Assembly (NCBI RefSeq): GCF_001559865.1
Contig: NZ_LOHE01000002.1
Location: 1-64,000 of the forward strand
Length of the DNA stretch: 64,000 nt
Reading direction: 5' to 3'
Source of the DNA: Abyssisolibacter fermentans
Lineage (GTDB): Bacteria; Bacillota; Clostridia; Tissierellales; MCWD3
Each line of letters opens with the position of its first letter. Position 1 is the stretch's first letter. The notes beneath the pieces were generated by a model, which was given only the letters and a program-made list of their open reading frames with translations, was not told the origin of the DNA and did no database searches. The translations under genes and the position numbers were made by a program. Of this stretch, positions 54,491-61,732 are shown one piece after another.

Positions 54491-54534
54491 ATAAGTGATT
54501 CACAAGAAATCATAGATTTCTGTTCTCTACTCAT
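54491..54534. repeat. Dispersed hairpin repeat, copy 3
   Basis: ATAAGTGATTCACAAGAAAT and GATTTCTGTTCTCTACTCAT follow the same order as the other copies, with the inner stem AGAAATC/GATTTCT. Copies 2 and 3 are 50 bases apart. Confidence 0.65.
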
Positions 54535-54590
54535 GATTAGTCGTGAAATATTTCATTAACGCAGAAATTTACCATTTTGAGACAACCCTT

Positions 54591-56222
54591 TTATTTTTCG
54601 TCCATAAATGGATACTTATAATCCTTAGCTGGATTAAAGGTTTCTTTTATAACCCTTGGGTTTGTCCATCTTAATAAATTCAATTTGCTGCCAGCTTTAT
54701 CATTTGTTCCTGAAGCCCTTGAGCCTCCAAATGGTTGCTGTCCTACAACTGCTCCTGTAGGCTTGTCATTGATGTATAAATTACCCGCTGCATAGTAAAG
54801 TAGATTTCCCATTTTAATAATTGCATTTCTATCTTGAGAAAAAATAGACCCTGTTAATCCATAAGGCGTTGATTCATTACATAACTTAAGAGTTTCTTCG
54901 AGAGCATCATCCTTATAAACATATATAGTAAGTACTGGGCCGAAAATTTCTTCTGTTATTGTTTTGAAATTCGGATTAGTTGTTACTATGATAGTTGGTT
55001 TAACAAAATAACCAATACTATCATCACACTCTCCACCACATATTATTTCAGCTTCATCAGAAGCTTTCGCATAATCTATATATGATTTAATATTATCAAA
55101 GGATTTTTTATCTATTACAGCGCTCATGAAATTAGTGAAATCATCAATATCACCTATTTTAATGGTTGAAACTTCATCAATTAGTTTATTTTTTAAAATA
55201 GGCCATATGCTTTCAGGTATATAGGCACGAGATGCAGCTGAGCATTTTTGTCCTTGATATTCAAATGCACCTCTAATCAAAGCAATACTAAGAGCATCAA
55301 TATCTGCTAGATTATGTGCAAATACAAAATCCTTACCTCCAGTTTCTCCTACAATTTTGGGATATGATCTATATTTAGAAATATTTTTACCAATAGACTG
55401 CCACATTGTATTAAATACACCAGTTGAGCCTGTGAAATGTACTCCTGCAAACCATTCGCTATCAAAAACAATGTTTCCAATTAAGCTTCCAGCTCCAGGT
55501 ATAAAATTGATAACGCCATCTGGTAATCCTGCTTCCTGCAATAATTTCATAAATAAGTAATTAGAATATACTGCTGTATGAGATGGTTTCCAAAGTACTA
55601 CGTTTCCCATCATAGCAGGGGATATACATAAATTCCCTCCTATGGCAGTGAAATTAAATGGTGTTACAGCGAAAACAAATCCTTCAAGACCTCTGTATTC
55701 TAATCTATTCCAAGTATTGATAGAAGAAGCAGTCTGATCGCTATAAATCTCAGACATAAAATAAGTGTTAAATCTTAAAAAGTCAATTAATTCGCAAGCT
55801 GAATCAATTTCTGCTTGATAGGCAGTTTTGCTTTGTCCAAGCATTGTAGCAGCATTTAAAGTATATCTCCATGGTCCTGCTAATAACTGAGCAGCTTTTA
55901 AAAATATTGATGCTCTATGCTCCCATGGCATTTTGTCCCATTCTTTTTTTGCTTTCATAGCAGCTTCAATTGCCATTTTTACTTCCTTTTCGCCTGCCAT
56001 ATGATATGTAGCAAGTACATGATTTTTATCATGTGGAATTACACATTGTCTTGTATTACCAGTTTTTATTTCTTTTCCCCCAATTATCAAAGGAATTTCA
56101 ATTTCTTTTTGCTTTAATTCTTTGAGTTTATTCTTAAGTTCAATTCTTTTGGTACTTCCCTTTGCATATGAAAATACTGGTTCATTTTTTGGTTTTTCTA
56201 ATTTAAAATAAGCATTAGACAT
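54591..56222 (-). CDS. pruA: 1-pyrroline-5-carboxylate dehydrogenase
   Basis: The 543-residue aldehyde dehydrogenase oxidises P5C (as glutamate semialdehyde) to glutamate with NAD. The length and motifs fit the PruA/RocA type: VTPFNFTAIGGNL, KPSHTAVYSNY, HFTGSTGVFNTMW, GETGGKDFVFAH (catalytic-region Glu), the catalytic Cys in YQGQKCSAASRAY and EEIFGPVLTIYVY. The start is the ATG at 56222, with AGGAGG upstream on the minus strand. An upstream in-frame start lacks a ribosome-binding site. It closes the hydroxyproline-to-glutamate route and is convergent with hypD. Confidence 0.92.
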   Translation of the reverse strand: MSNAYFKLEKPKNEPVFSYAKGSTKRIELKNKLKELKQKEIEIPLIIGGKEIKTGNTRQCVIPHDKNHVLATYHMAGEKEVKMAIEAAMKAKKEWDKMPWEHRASIFLKAAQLLAGPWRYTLNAATMLGQSKTAYQAEIDSACELIDFLRFNTYFMSEIYSDQTASSINTWNRLEYRGLEGFVFAVTPFNFTAIGGNLCISPAMMGNVVLWKPSHTAVYSNYLFMKLLQEAGLPDGVINFIPGAGSLIGNIVFDSEWFAGVHFTGSTGVFNTMWQSIGKNISKYRSYPKIVGETGGKDFVFAHNLADIDALSIALIRGAFEYQGQKCSAASRAYIPESIWPILKNKLIDEVSTIKIGDIDDFTNFMSAVIDKKSFDNIKSYIDYAKASDEAEIICGGECDDSIGYFVKPTIIVTTNPNFKTITEEIFGPVLTIYVYKDDALEETLKLCNESTPYGLTGSIFSQDRNAIIKMGNLLYYAAGNLYINDKPTGAVVGQQPFGGSRASGTNDKAGSKLNLLRWTNPRVIKETFNPAKDYKYPFMDEK

Positions 56223-57021
56223 AAAAAAATCCTCCTTTATAATAAACTTTAAAGTGATACACCAGTTGTCTATCAAAAAGAAGATAATATTTGAGCAATA
56301 CAAATAAGGCTAAATACAATGGCTAATTTAAAAATGTTTAGAAAATATTTAAGCAAAGACAAGAAAATATAAACTACATATATTACGATATCTATAAATA
56401 CAAATTAATAGCAAACAACTTATTTAACTAAACATCAATTTAGTCCTTATATTAGTCATACTCTATTATTATCTCTTCTTTCCACACTGGGAGGCACAAT
56501 CATTTCTAATTGTACCCTATCGGTTTCAGAATCATGGACGTGTTGTCTTTAGATAGAGAAACTCGAAGAGAAGTATTTATTAAATTTTGTTAATATTTAT
56601 TAATGTAGATGTGTAATTGTAACTTACTCAAGCTTTATTTACGATAATGCTTTAGAAATATTGTTCAAGATATGTTGTATAGTAATCTAGCTTACTCAAG
56701 TTAGTTACTTAGGATCTGTTTAAAACACATAAACATTATATATTTTTATTGCTACATATTCAATAACTTTTGAGAATATTTACAGTATAGATAAAAGAGC
56801 CCATATTTTAGTACGAAATTATCTGCCTGAATTTATTGTCTTGATAAAAATATATAAGAGTATGATACAAAACCTATTTTTATAAATTTCTATAGACCTA
56901 TTGTTATAATATGTTATACTTAGATAAGTTACTTTGAGTATTATAAATAGAATAATATCAAATTAATAAGTTGAATTCTTAAAAACAATTAAAGAAAGGA
57001 ATATATACAAAAGGGTGAAGA
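56223..57021. other. Divergent intergenic region
   Basis: This ~800-base spacer lies between pruA (-) and a methyltransferase (+). A GC-richer stretch, 56478-56575, contains ACAAT and ATTGT arms around CATTTCTA and differs in composition from its surroundings. It could be a structured leader of pruA, but no known riboswitch pattern was recognised. TTACTCAAG occurs twice (56626 and 56693 regions). No gene is seen. Confidence 0.35.
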
Positions 57022-57603
57022 ATGATAGAAAATCAAAAAGAATATTTTAATCAAACTTACAAGAAATGGACTAAAGATATATCAAATGAAAAATTAGAAA
57101 TTATGAAAAAGTTAATATCAGATATAAATGTGAGTGAAGGTTCAGCTTTATTAGATGTAGGTGCAGGAACGGGAGTATTATATGTTGTATTAAAGGATAT
57201 AAACTTAAAAAGATATCTAGCAATAGATATTTCTGAAAAAATGCTTGAGGAATTGAATAAAAAATTCCCTAATGTTGAGAACATATGTTGTGATTATGAT
57301 AAGGAAATAAAATTAAATGAAACATTTGATTACATAATTATTTTTAATAGTATTCCTCATTTTAATAATTTAGATGTAGTATTTGATAAATCATATAAAC
57401 ATTTAAATAAAGGTGGAAAATTTGTCATTGCACATGCTAGAACTAGAGAAGGTTTAAGATTATATCGTCAAAAAATTGGATATCATGCTGACGAGGATGG
57501 AATACCAAATGATTTGACTATAAATAATTTATGTAAAAAATATAATTTTACCAATGTGATTATAGAGGATACTGAATTTTTCAGTTTTAGATGTGAGAAA
57601 TAA
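57022..57603 (+). CDS. Class I SAM-dependent methyltransferase (small)
   Basis: The 193-residue protein has the SAM motif ALLDVGAGTGVLY near residue 40, AIDISEKMLEEL, CCDYDKEI and FDYIIIFNSIPHF. This is the UbiE/methyltransferase-11 pattern. No substrate is indicated. AAAGGAATATATAC and GGGTGA precede ATG 57022. It is monocistronic. Confidence 0.82.
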   Translation: MIENQKEYFNQTYKKWTKDISNEKLEIMKKLISDINVSEGSALLDVGAGTGVLYVVLKDINLKRYLAIDISEKMLEELNKKFPNVENICCDYDKEIKLNETFDYIIIFNSIPHFNNLDVVFDKSYKHLNKGGKFVIAHARTREGLRLYRQKIGYHADEDGIPNDLTINNLCKKYNFTNVIIEDTEFFSFRCEK

Positions 57604-57704
57604 ATTGACTTTTTTTATGAATAAATAAAACAAAAAGATATTTACTTAAAAAAGTTGAACTTTTCAAATTTTCAGACTAATCTATAAAAAATAAAAAAAA
57701 TCTA

Positions 57705-57732
57705 TTGACTTTAGTAGGGATTTTGTTATAAT
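57705..57732 (+). promoter_or_regulatory. Promoter of the phenylalanine operon
   Basis: TTGACT at 57705-57710, 16 bases, then TATAAT at 57727-57732, a near-consensus vegetative promoter ~85 bases before the leader ATG. Confidence 0.8.
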
Positions 57733-57816
57733 CATAAACAATATATTTATTAAGCAGGGAACTAAAATATTGATTGAAGTGTTTACTGCTATATATGTAC
57801 AATAGGAGGAATAAGA

Positions 57817-57975
57817 ATGTTAGACATTAGAAAGACAAATACAAAACAATTTGAATTTAACTTTTTCTTTAACTTTTTCTGGGGCTTTTTTAACTTTTTT
57901 AGCGCTAGCTATTTGTTTTGTAAAAAAATCAAACAATTTCTTTCTAATGACATTTATATATATCAATATATTTAA
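57817..57975 (+). CDS. Phe-rich leader peptide (pheL-like attenuator)
   Basis: This unlisted 52-codon ORF has a strong AGGAGG ribosome-binding site. Codons 12-28 contain 11 Phe and one Trp among 17 (the start is MLDIRKTNTKQF), and the whole has 13 Phe. It lies between a consensus promoter and an intrinsic terminator, upstream of DAHP synthase and prephenate dehydratase genes. Ribosome stalling at Phe codons when Phe-tRNA is scarce would favour read-through, the logic of the enteric pheL. This is a strong positional and compositional inference, not proof. Confidence 0.85.
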   Translation: MLDIRKTNTKQFEFNFFFNFFWGFFNFFSASYLFCKKIKQFLSNDIYIYQYI

Positions 57976-58010
57976 TAACATAAAATAAATATATTAAAAA
58001 TTGATTATAT

Positions 58011-58036
58011 GAAGAAGCTCATTAGAGCTTCTTTTT
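58011..58036 (+). terminator. Attenuator terminator of the phenylalanine operon
   Basis: AAGAAGCTC pairs with GAGCTTCTT around ATTA, followed by TTT. An alternative pairing exists: GGGCTTTTTT (57882-57891, in the leader ORF) pairs base by base with GAAGAAGCTC (58011-58020), with three G-U pairs, and would prevent the terminator. Confidence 0.8.
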
Positions 58037-58122
58037 AAATATCAAAAAACATAAGAAGAAGTACTATAGCAACCAAATTACTTTAACAATATAATGCATT
58101 AAAGCATAAGGAGGATGAAAAA

Positions 58123-59139
58123 ATGTTAATAGTTATAAAAAGCGAAGAAAAACAAGAAAATGTGAACAAAATCAAGAGGAAAATGAAAGAATTAGGATGT
58201 GAAATATGTGAGTTTAAAGGGCAGACTTATTATTTAATTGGTCTTGTTGGAGATACAAGTAATATTGATCCAGATTTACTTAATGCTAATGAAAATGTGG
58301 AAAAAATAATACATGTTCAAGAGCCATACAAAAAGGTTAATAGATTATTTCATCCAGAGGATACAATAATAGATATTTGCGGGCGAAAAATTGGACAAGG
58401 TCATTTTACTGTTATGGCAGGTCCATGTTCTGTAGAAAGTGAGGAACAAATTGTTTCCATTGCTAAGGAAGTAAAAAGTGCAGGAGCATCAATATTAAGA
58501 GGTGGAGCATTTAAACCTAGAACATCACCTTACAGCTTTCAAGGTATGGAATTAGATGGTCTAGAGCTTCTAAAGCTTGCAAAGAAAGAGACAGGTTTAC
58601 CGATTGTTACTGAGCTTATGTCTCCAAAATACTTGGATAAATTTATTGATGATGTTGATATTATACAAATAGGTGCTAGAAATATGCAAAATTTTGATTT
58701 ACTAAAAGAAGTAGGTATGACCAAAAAGGCTATATTACTTAAAAGAGGTATGTCAGCAACAATACAGGAGTTATTAATGGCAGCAGAGTATATTATGTCA
58801 GAGGGAAATGAAAATATTATTTTGTGCGAAAGAGGTATAAGAACGTTTGAAAAATATACAAGAAATACTTTAGATTTAAGTGCTATACCAGTTATTAAGA
58901 AACATAGTCATTTACCTGTAATAGTTGACCCAAGTCATGCTGGTGGATTATGGTGGTTAGTTGAGCCTCTAGCAAAGGCAGCATTAGCTGTTGGAGCTGA
59001 TGGTTTGATGGTAGAAGTTCATAATGATCCTGCTAATGCAAAATGTGACGGTCAGCAGTCATTGAAACCTGAAAAATTTAAAACATTAATGAATAAATTG
59101 AATAAGATGCTTGAAATTGAGGATAAAAAAATAGGGTAA
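58123..59139 (+). CDS. aroF: DAHP synthase with N-terminal regulatory domain
   Basis: The 338-residue first enzyme of the shikimate route has a ferredoxin-like N-terminal domain (residues 1-65, containing MLIVIKSEEKQENVNKI) that in this class senses Phe/Tyr or prephenate. The catalytic domain has AGPCSVES, GGAFKPRTSPYSFQG, KRGMSATIQEL, CERGIRTF and VDPSHAGG. It is the housekeeping paralogue of the cluster gene at 17626, placed behind the Phe leader. AAGGAGG precedes ATG 58123. It is followed by pheA in the same operon. Confidence 0.93.
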   Translation: MLIVIKSEEKQENVNKIKRKMKELGCEICEFKGQTYYLIGLVGDTSNIDPDLLNANENVEKIIHVQEPYKKVNRLFHPEDTIIDICGRKIGQGHFTVMAGPCSVESEEQIVSIAKEVKSAGASILRGGAFKPRTSPYSFQGMELDGLELLKLAKKETGLPIVTELMSPKYLDKFIDDVDIIQIGARNMQNFDLLKEVGMTKKAILLKRGMSATIQELLMAAEYIMSEGNENIILCERGIRTFEKYTRNTLDLSAIPVIKKHSHLPVIVDPSHAGGLWWLVEPLAKAALAVGADGLMVEVHNDPANAKCDGQQSLKPEKFKTLMNKLNKMLEIEDKKIG

Positions 59140-59145
59140 ATAATA

Positions 59146-59187
59146 AACCAAGATTATTCATGGGGAGTTATATGAATAATCTTGGTT
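59146..59187 (+). repeat. Hairpin between aroF and pheA
   Basis: AACCAAGATTATTCAT (59146-59161) pairs with ATGAATAATCTTGGTT (59172-59187), a perfect 16-bp stem with loop GGGGAGTTAT, without U-run. The loop and right arm resemble 49-71 of the window. It may stabilise or differentially process the mRNA. Confidence 0.7.
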
Positions 59188-59201
59188 AAAGGAGAAATAA
59201 C

Positions 59202-60029
59202 ATGAGAGAAGTTTATGATATAGCGTATCAAGGGGTAGCAGGTTCTTTTGGAAATATTGCTGCATTAAAGTATACTCATAATAGTAGTAATGCATTAGCT
59301 TGTAAACATTTTTGTGATGTTTTTGATTCCCTTGAACAAGGAAAAGCAATATGTGGTATCTTACCTATTGAAAACTCAACTACTGGTGGTGTAGCTACTG
59401 TATATGATTTATTGATAAAGTATGGGTATTATATAATAGATGAAGTTTGTATAAAAATCGAACATAATCTTTTGGGTGTGAAGGGGACTAAGCTTGAAGA
59501 TATTAGGTATGTTTATTCTCATCCGCAGGCTATAATGCAGAGTGAAGAATATTTGCAATCTAACAATTGGGATTTAATACCATATACAAATACTGCTGCC
59601 AGTGCAAAGTATATAAGTGAATGTAATGATAAGACTAAGGCTGCTGTTGCTAGTATAAAAGCTTCTGAGATTTATGATTTGGCAGTACTTTCATCTAATA
59701 TTAATAGTAATAATTCAAATTATACTAGATTTATTGTGATAGGAAGTAATTTGGTTAGGAAAGTAAGTAATGACAAGATTAGTATAGTTGTATCTGTACC
59801 CCATAAAGCGGGAGCATTGTGCAATATATTAAAGCATTTTTCAGAAAACAGTATCAACTTGTTAAAGATTGAATCTAGACCTATAAAAGATAAACCATGG
59901 GAATATTTATTTCATATAGATTTTGAGGGCAATTTAAATAATAGTGTAGTAATAGATGCATTAAAAAATATTAAAGAAAACAGTTGTCATTATAAATTAT
60001 TAGGAAACTATAAATCATACAATGGATAA
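59202..60029 (+). CDS. pheA: Prephenate dehydratase
   Basis: The 275-residue enzyme converts prephenate to phenylpyruvate. It has the catalytic ILPIENSTTGGVATVYDLL region, the NYTRF motif (TRF), and a C-terminal ACT domain with HKAGALCNIL and KIESRPIKDKPWEYLFHIDF, where Phe binds and inhibits. It is the last gene of the Phe operon, 62 bases after aroF and behind the hairpin. AAAGGAG precedes ATG 59202. Confidence 0.95.
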   Translation: MREVYDIAYQGVAGSFGNIAALKYTHNSSNALACKHFCDVFDSLEQGKAICGILPIENSTTGGVATVYDLLIKYGYYIIDEVCIKIEHNLLGVKGTKLEDIRYVYSHPQAIMQSEEYLQSNNWDLIPYTNTAASAKYISECNDKTKAAVASIKASEIYDLAVLSSNINSNNSNYTRFIVIGSNLVRKVSNDKISIVVSVPHKAGALCNILKHFSENSINLLKIESRPIKDKPWEYLFHIDFEGNLNNSVVIDALKNIKENSCHYKLLGNYKSYNG

Positions 60030-60147
60030 TTGGTATTATAAAAGCGTTATTTTCAAAGATTACTTGTAAATACTGGTCAAAAGAGTATAATAATATGTAG
60101 AGACAATGAATAATTGGCATAATTTATAAAAGAAAGGACGAAGTAAT

Positions 60148-60702
60148 TTGAAAATAACTGTAGATATGATTGTTTTTTTAGCTCTCATTATTAGTGTTAT
60201 AAGTTTTAGATTTGTAATAAGTTTAAAAGAAAAAAGAGCGTTTGTTAAGTCAATTAGAAGATCTAATGGTTTCTTAATTTTTATATCTTTAATATTCTTT
60301 TTTATAGCCTATAAGTATTTTAGAGGATACTTAAATTACAGAGCTAATATAGAAGATATTAAAAATGGTTCTGCTTATTTAATGAACACTTTTTTATGGT
60401 TAAGTATAGGAGTTTTTTGGATTTTAAGAGCTTTGGACAGGGATCACATCAATGAAAGAGGAATTAGTACTCAAGAAGGTAGTTTTGTATGGGATAGAAT
60501 AGAAGATTGTAAATGGGGTTCTAAACAATCAAAAGATAAGAGAAAAGGTGTTTTAAGATATTATAATTTGACATTTACTACTAAGGTTACACAAGGTAAA
60601 TTTAAGTTTTTGGGTGGCAAAAGTAGAAAAATAGTTATACAAATAGATGCAAAAGATAGAAAACGAGCTGAAGCTTATATCAAAGAAAAATTAGGAAAAT
60701 AA
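60148..60702 (+). CDS. Two-helix membrane protein, DUF5673-like
   Basis: The 184-residue protein has two or three N-terminal membrane helices (VFLALIISVISFRFVI, FLIFISLIFFFIAY, FLWLSIGVFWIL) and a C-terminal soluble domain (RDHINERGISTQEGSFVWDR, then WGSKQSKDKRK and KIVIQIDAKDRKRAEAYI). The DHIxExGI segment recalls the DUF5673 PH-like family of unknown function. The start is TTG 60148 with AGAAAGGAC upstream. Confidence 0.6.
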   Translation: MKITVDMIVFLALIISVISFRFVISLKEKRAFVKSIRRSNGFLIFISLIFFFIAYKYFRGYLNYRANIEDIKNGSAYLMNTFLWLSIGVFWILRALDRDHINERGISTQEGSFVWDRIEDCKWGSKQSKDKRKGVLRYYNLTFTTKVTQGKFKFLGGKSRKIVIQIDAKDRKRAEAYIKEKLGK

Positions 60703-60725
60703 AATTAAGGACCTGAATTGATATG

Positions 60726-60787
60726 ATACTTCCAAGGTAGACAGTCTAACTAATTAAAAATAGACTATCTACTTGGAGGTATTTTTT
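60726..60787 (+). terminator. Large hairpin after the DUF5673-like gene
   Basis: ATACTTCCAAGGTAGACAGT and CTA pair with TAGACTATCTACTTGGAGGT and AT (few mismatches) around a 12-base AT loop, followed by TTTTTT. It terminates the gene, but its length and symmetry also suggest the end of a mobile element. Confidence 0.65.
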
Positions 60788-60927
60788 ATGGGAAGAATAG
60801 CTGTAAGCAAGAGTGTTTTAGATAACGAAGGGTCTGAAGGAAGCTGATAAAAATCTTTCGGAAAGAAAAATATACATTAATTCAGTAGCTAGAGTGATGA
60901 TGAGGAAAAGCAAGAAGCATTAAAATG
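60788..60927 (+). pseudogene. Decayed small ORF next to the hairpin
   Basis: ATG 60788 has GGAGGT nearby and reads MGRIAVSKSVLDNEGSEGS then stops. One frame over, the text GLKEADKNLSERKIYINSV and then ARVMMRKSKKH continues to a stop. The two frames look like one broken small gene joined by a single-base shift. The hairpin directly upstream makes a mobile-element remnant plausible, but I recognise no family. Confidence 0.35.
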
Positions 60928-61118
60928 CATGAAATGTGATAAAAACTCAAGAGAACCATTGTATTTAAGATGATTTTTAAGTATGATGAAATACTTGGGA
61001 AAAGGAATGAATTAATATTGTGATTATTAAGTAAACAATTAATTTTCAAAAAAGCAGTTACTAAAAAAGCTGAAATCTATTCAAAATAGGCTCCAATGTG
61101 AGAATTAATTAATAATTA

Positions 61119-61173
61119 GTATAACAAATGGATAGAAATTCAAGATTTTAGCTTGTTTCTATCCGTTTTGTTA
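61119..61173 (-). terminator. Inverted repeat downstream of the HxlR gene
   Basis: TAACAAATGGATAGAAA (61119 side) pairs with TTTCTATCCGTTTTGTTA (one bulge) with an inner AAGATTTTAGCTT. It lies just beyond the 3' end of the minus-strand HxlR gene and probably terminates it. Confidence 0.6.
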
Positions 61174-61183
61174 TGCTAAGTTA

Positions 61184-61516
61184 TCATTTTTTTGATTCAA
61201 GTTCTATTAGTTGTTGATGTTGTTCTCCCCAATTATGAAGTGCTTGTAAAACTGGACATAAAGTGGCACCGTATTCAGTGATGGAATATTCCACCTTTGG
61301 TGGTACAATATTATGAACTTCACGGTGAACTATTTGATCATTTTCAAGTTGTCTTAGTTGCTGTACCAACATCTTTTTAGTGATATTTGGAATAGATCTT
61401 AATAGTTCGTTAAATCTTTTTGGATCTTCTCGTAAATGCCAAAGGATTGTAAATTTCCATTTACCACCAATAACGCTTAGGGCTAAGCTTACATAGTCCT
61501 GATTATATCTATGCAT
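61184..61516 (-). CDS. HxlR-family transcriptional regulator
   Basis: The 110-residue winged helix-turn-helix protein has GGKWKFTILWHLREDPKRFNE, RSIPNITKKMLVQQLRQLE and PPKVEYSITEYGATL, the classical HxlR pattern. There is a single Cys near residue 87, so thiol sensing with one Cys is possible but not shown. It is divergent from the disulfide reductase at 61733; GGTAAC/GGTGAC repeats lie between them. AAGGAG precedes its ATG on the minus strand. It likely regulates the reductase. Confidence 0.9.
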   Translation of the reverse strand: MHRYNQDYVSLALSVIGGKWKFTILWHLREDPKRFNELLRSIPNITKKMLVQQLRQLENDQIVHREVHNIVPPKVEYSITEYGATLCPVLQALHNWGEQHQQLIELESKK

Positions 61517-61602
61517 ATGAGTCTCCTTCTATTAATTAATAAGTAGTTTGAAATGGTGAATATTTAAAAATAGTCTTTATGTTTATACGCACATTTTATA
61601 GA

Positions 61603-61654
61603 GTTACCACGGTTCCCAAAATGTTAGTAGGTAACAAATAGGTGACTAGGTGAC
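61603..61654. promoter_or_regulatory. Candidate HxlR operator
   Basis: GTTACC at 61603-61608 and GGTAAC at 61630-61635 form an inverted pair. Two further GGTGAC units lie at 61641-61646 and 61649-61654. They sit just upstream of a fitting promoter, TTGCTT (61669-61674), 16 bases, TATCAT (61691-61696). Confidence 0.5.
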
Positions 61655-61732
61655 AATAAAGTGCGTAGTTGCTTTGTTTTAAAATTATGTTATCATTTTA
61701 TTAAAACTAAGTCAATATGGAGGGAAAATATA

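Larger units (their letters stand above)
54311..54590. other. Spacer with two copies of a hairpin repeat
   Basis: The spacer between hypD and the convergent pruA holds the two repeat copies below. The sequence TTTTGAGACAACCC at 54575-54588 resembles the segment TTGTATCAAAATGAG at 54329-54343 in inverse form, so the whole spacer may fold back. No gene is seen. Confidence 0.4.
60703..61183. other. Intergenic region with degenerate ORF and hairpins
   Basis: This 480-base region contains a very large hairpin (60726-60782) and a second inverted repeat (61119-61173). A decayed ORF lies between them, listed separately. No intact gene is seen. Confidence 0.45.

Noticed and set aside
56440-56570. Small ORF with a CC-ending peptide near 56560 on the plus strand
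   Set aside because: There is no start codon or ribosome-binding site; the open frame is chance.
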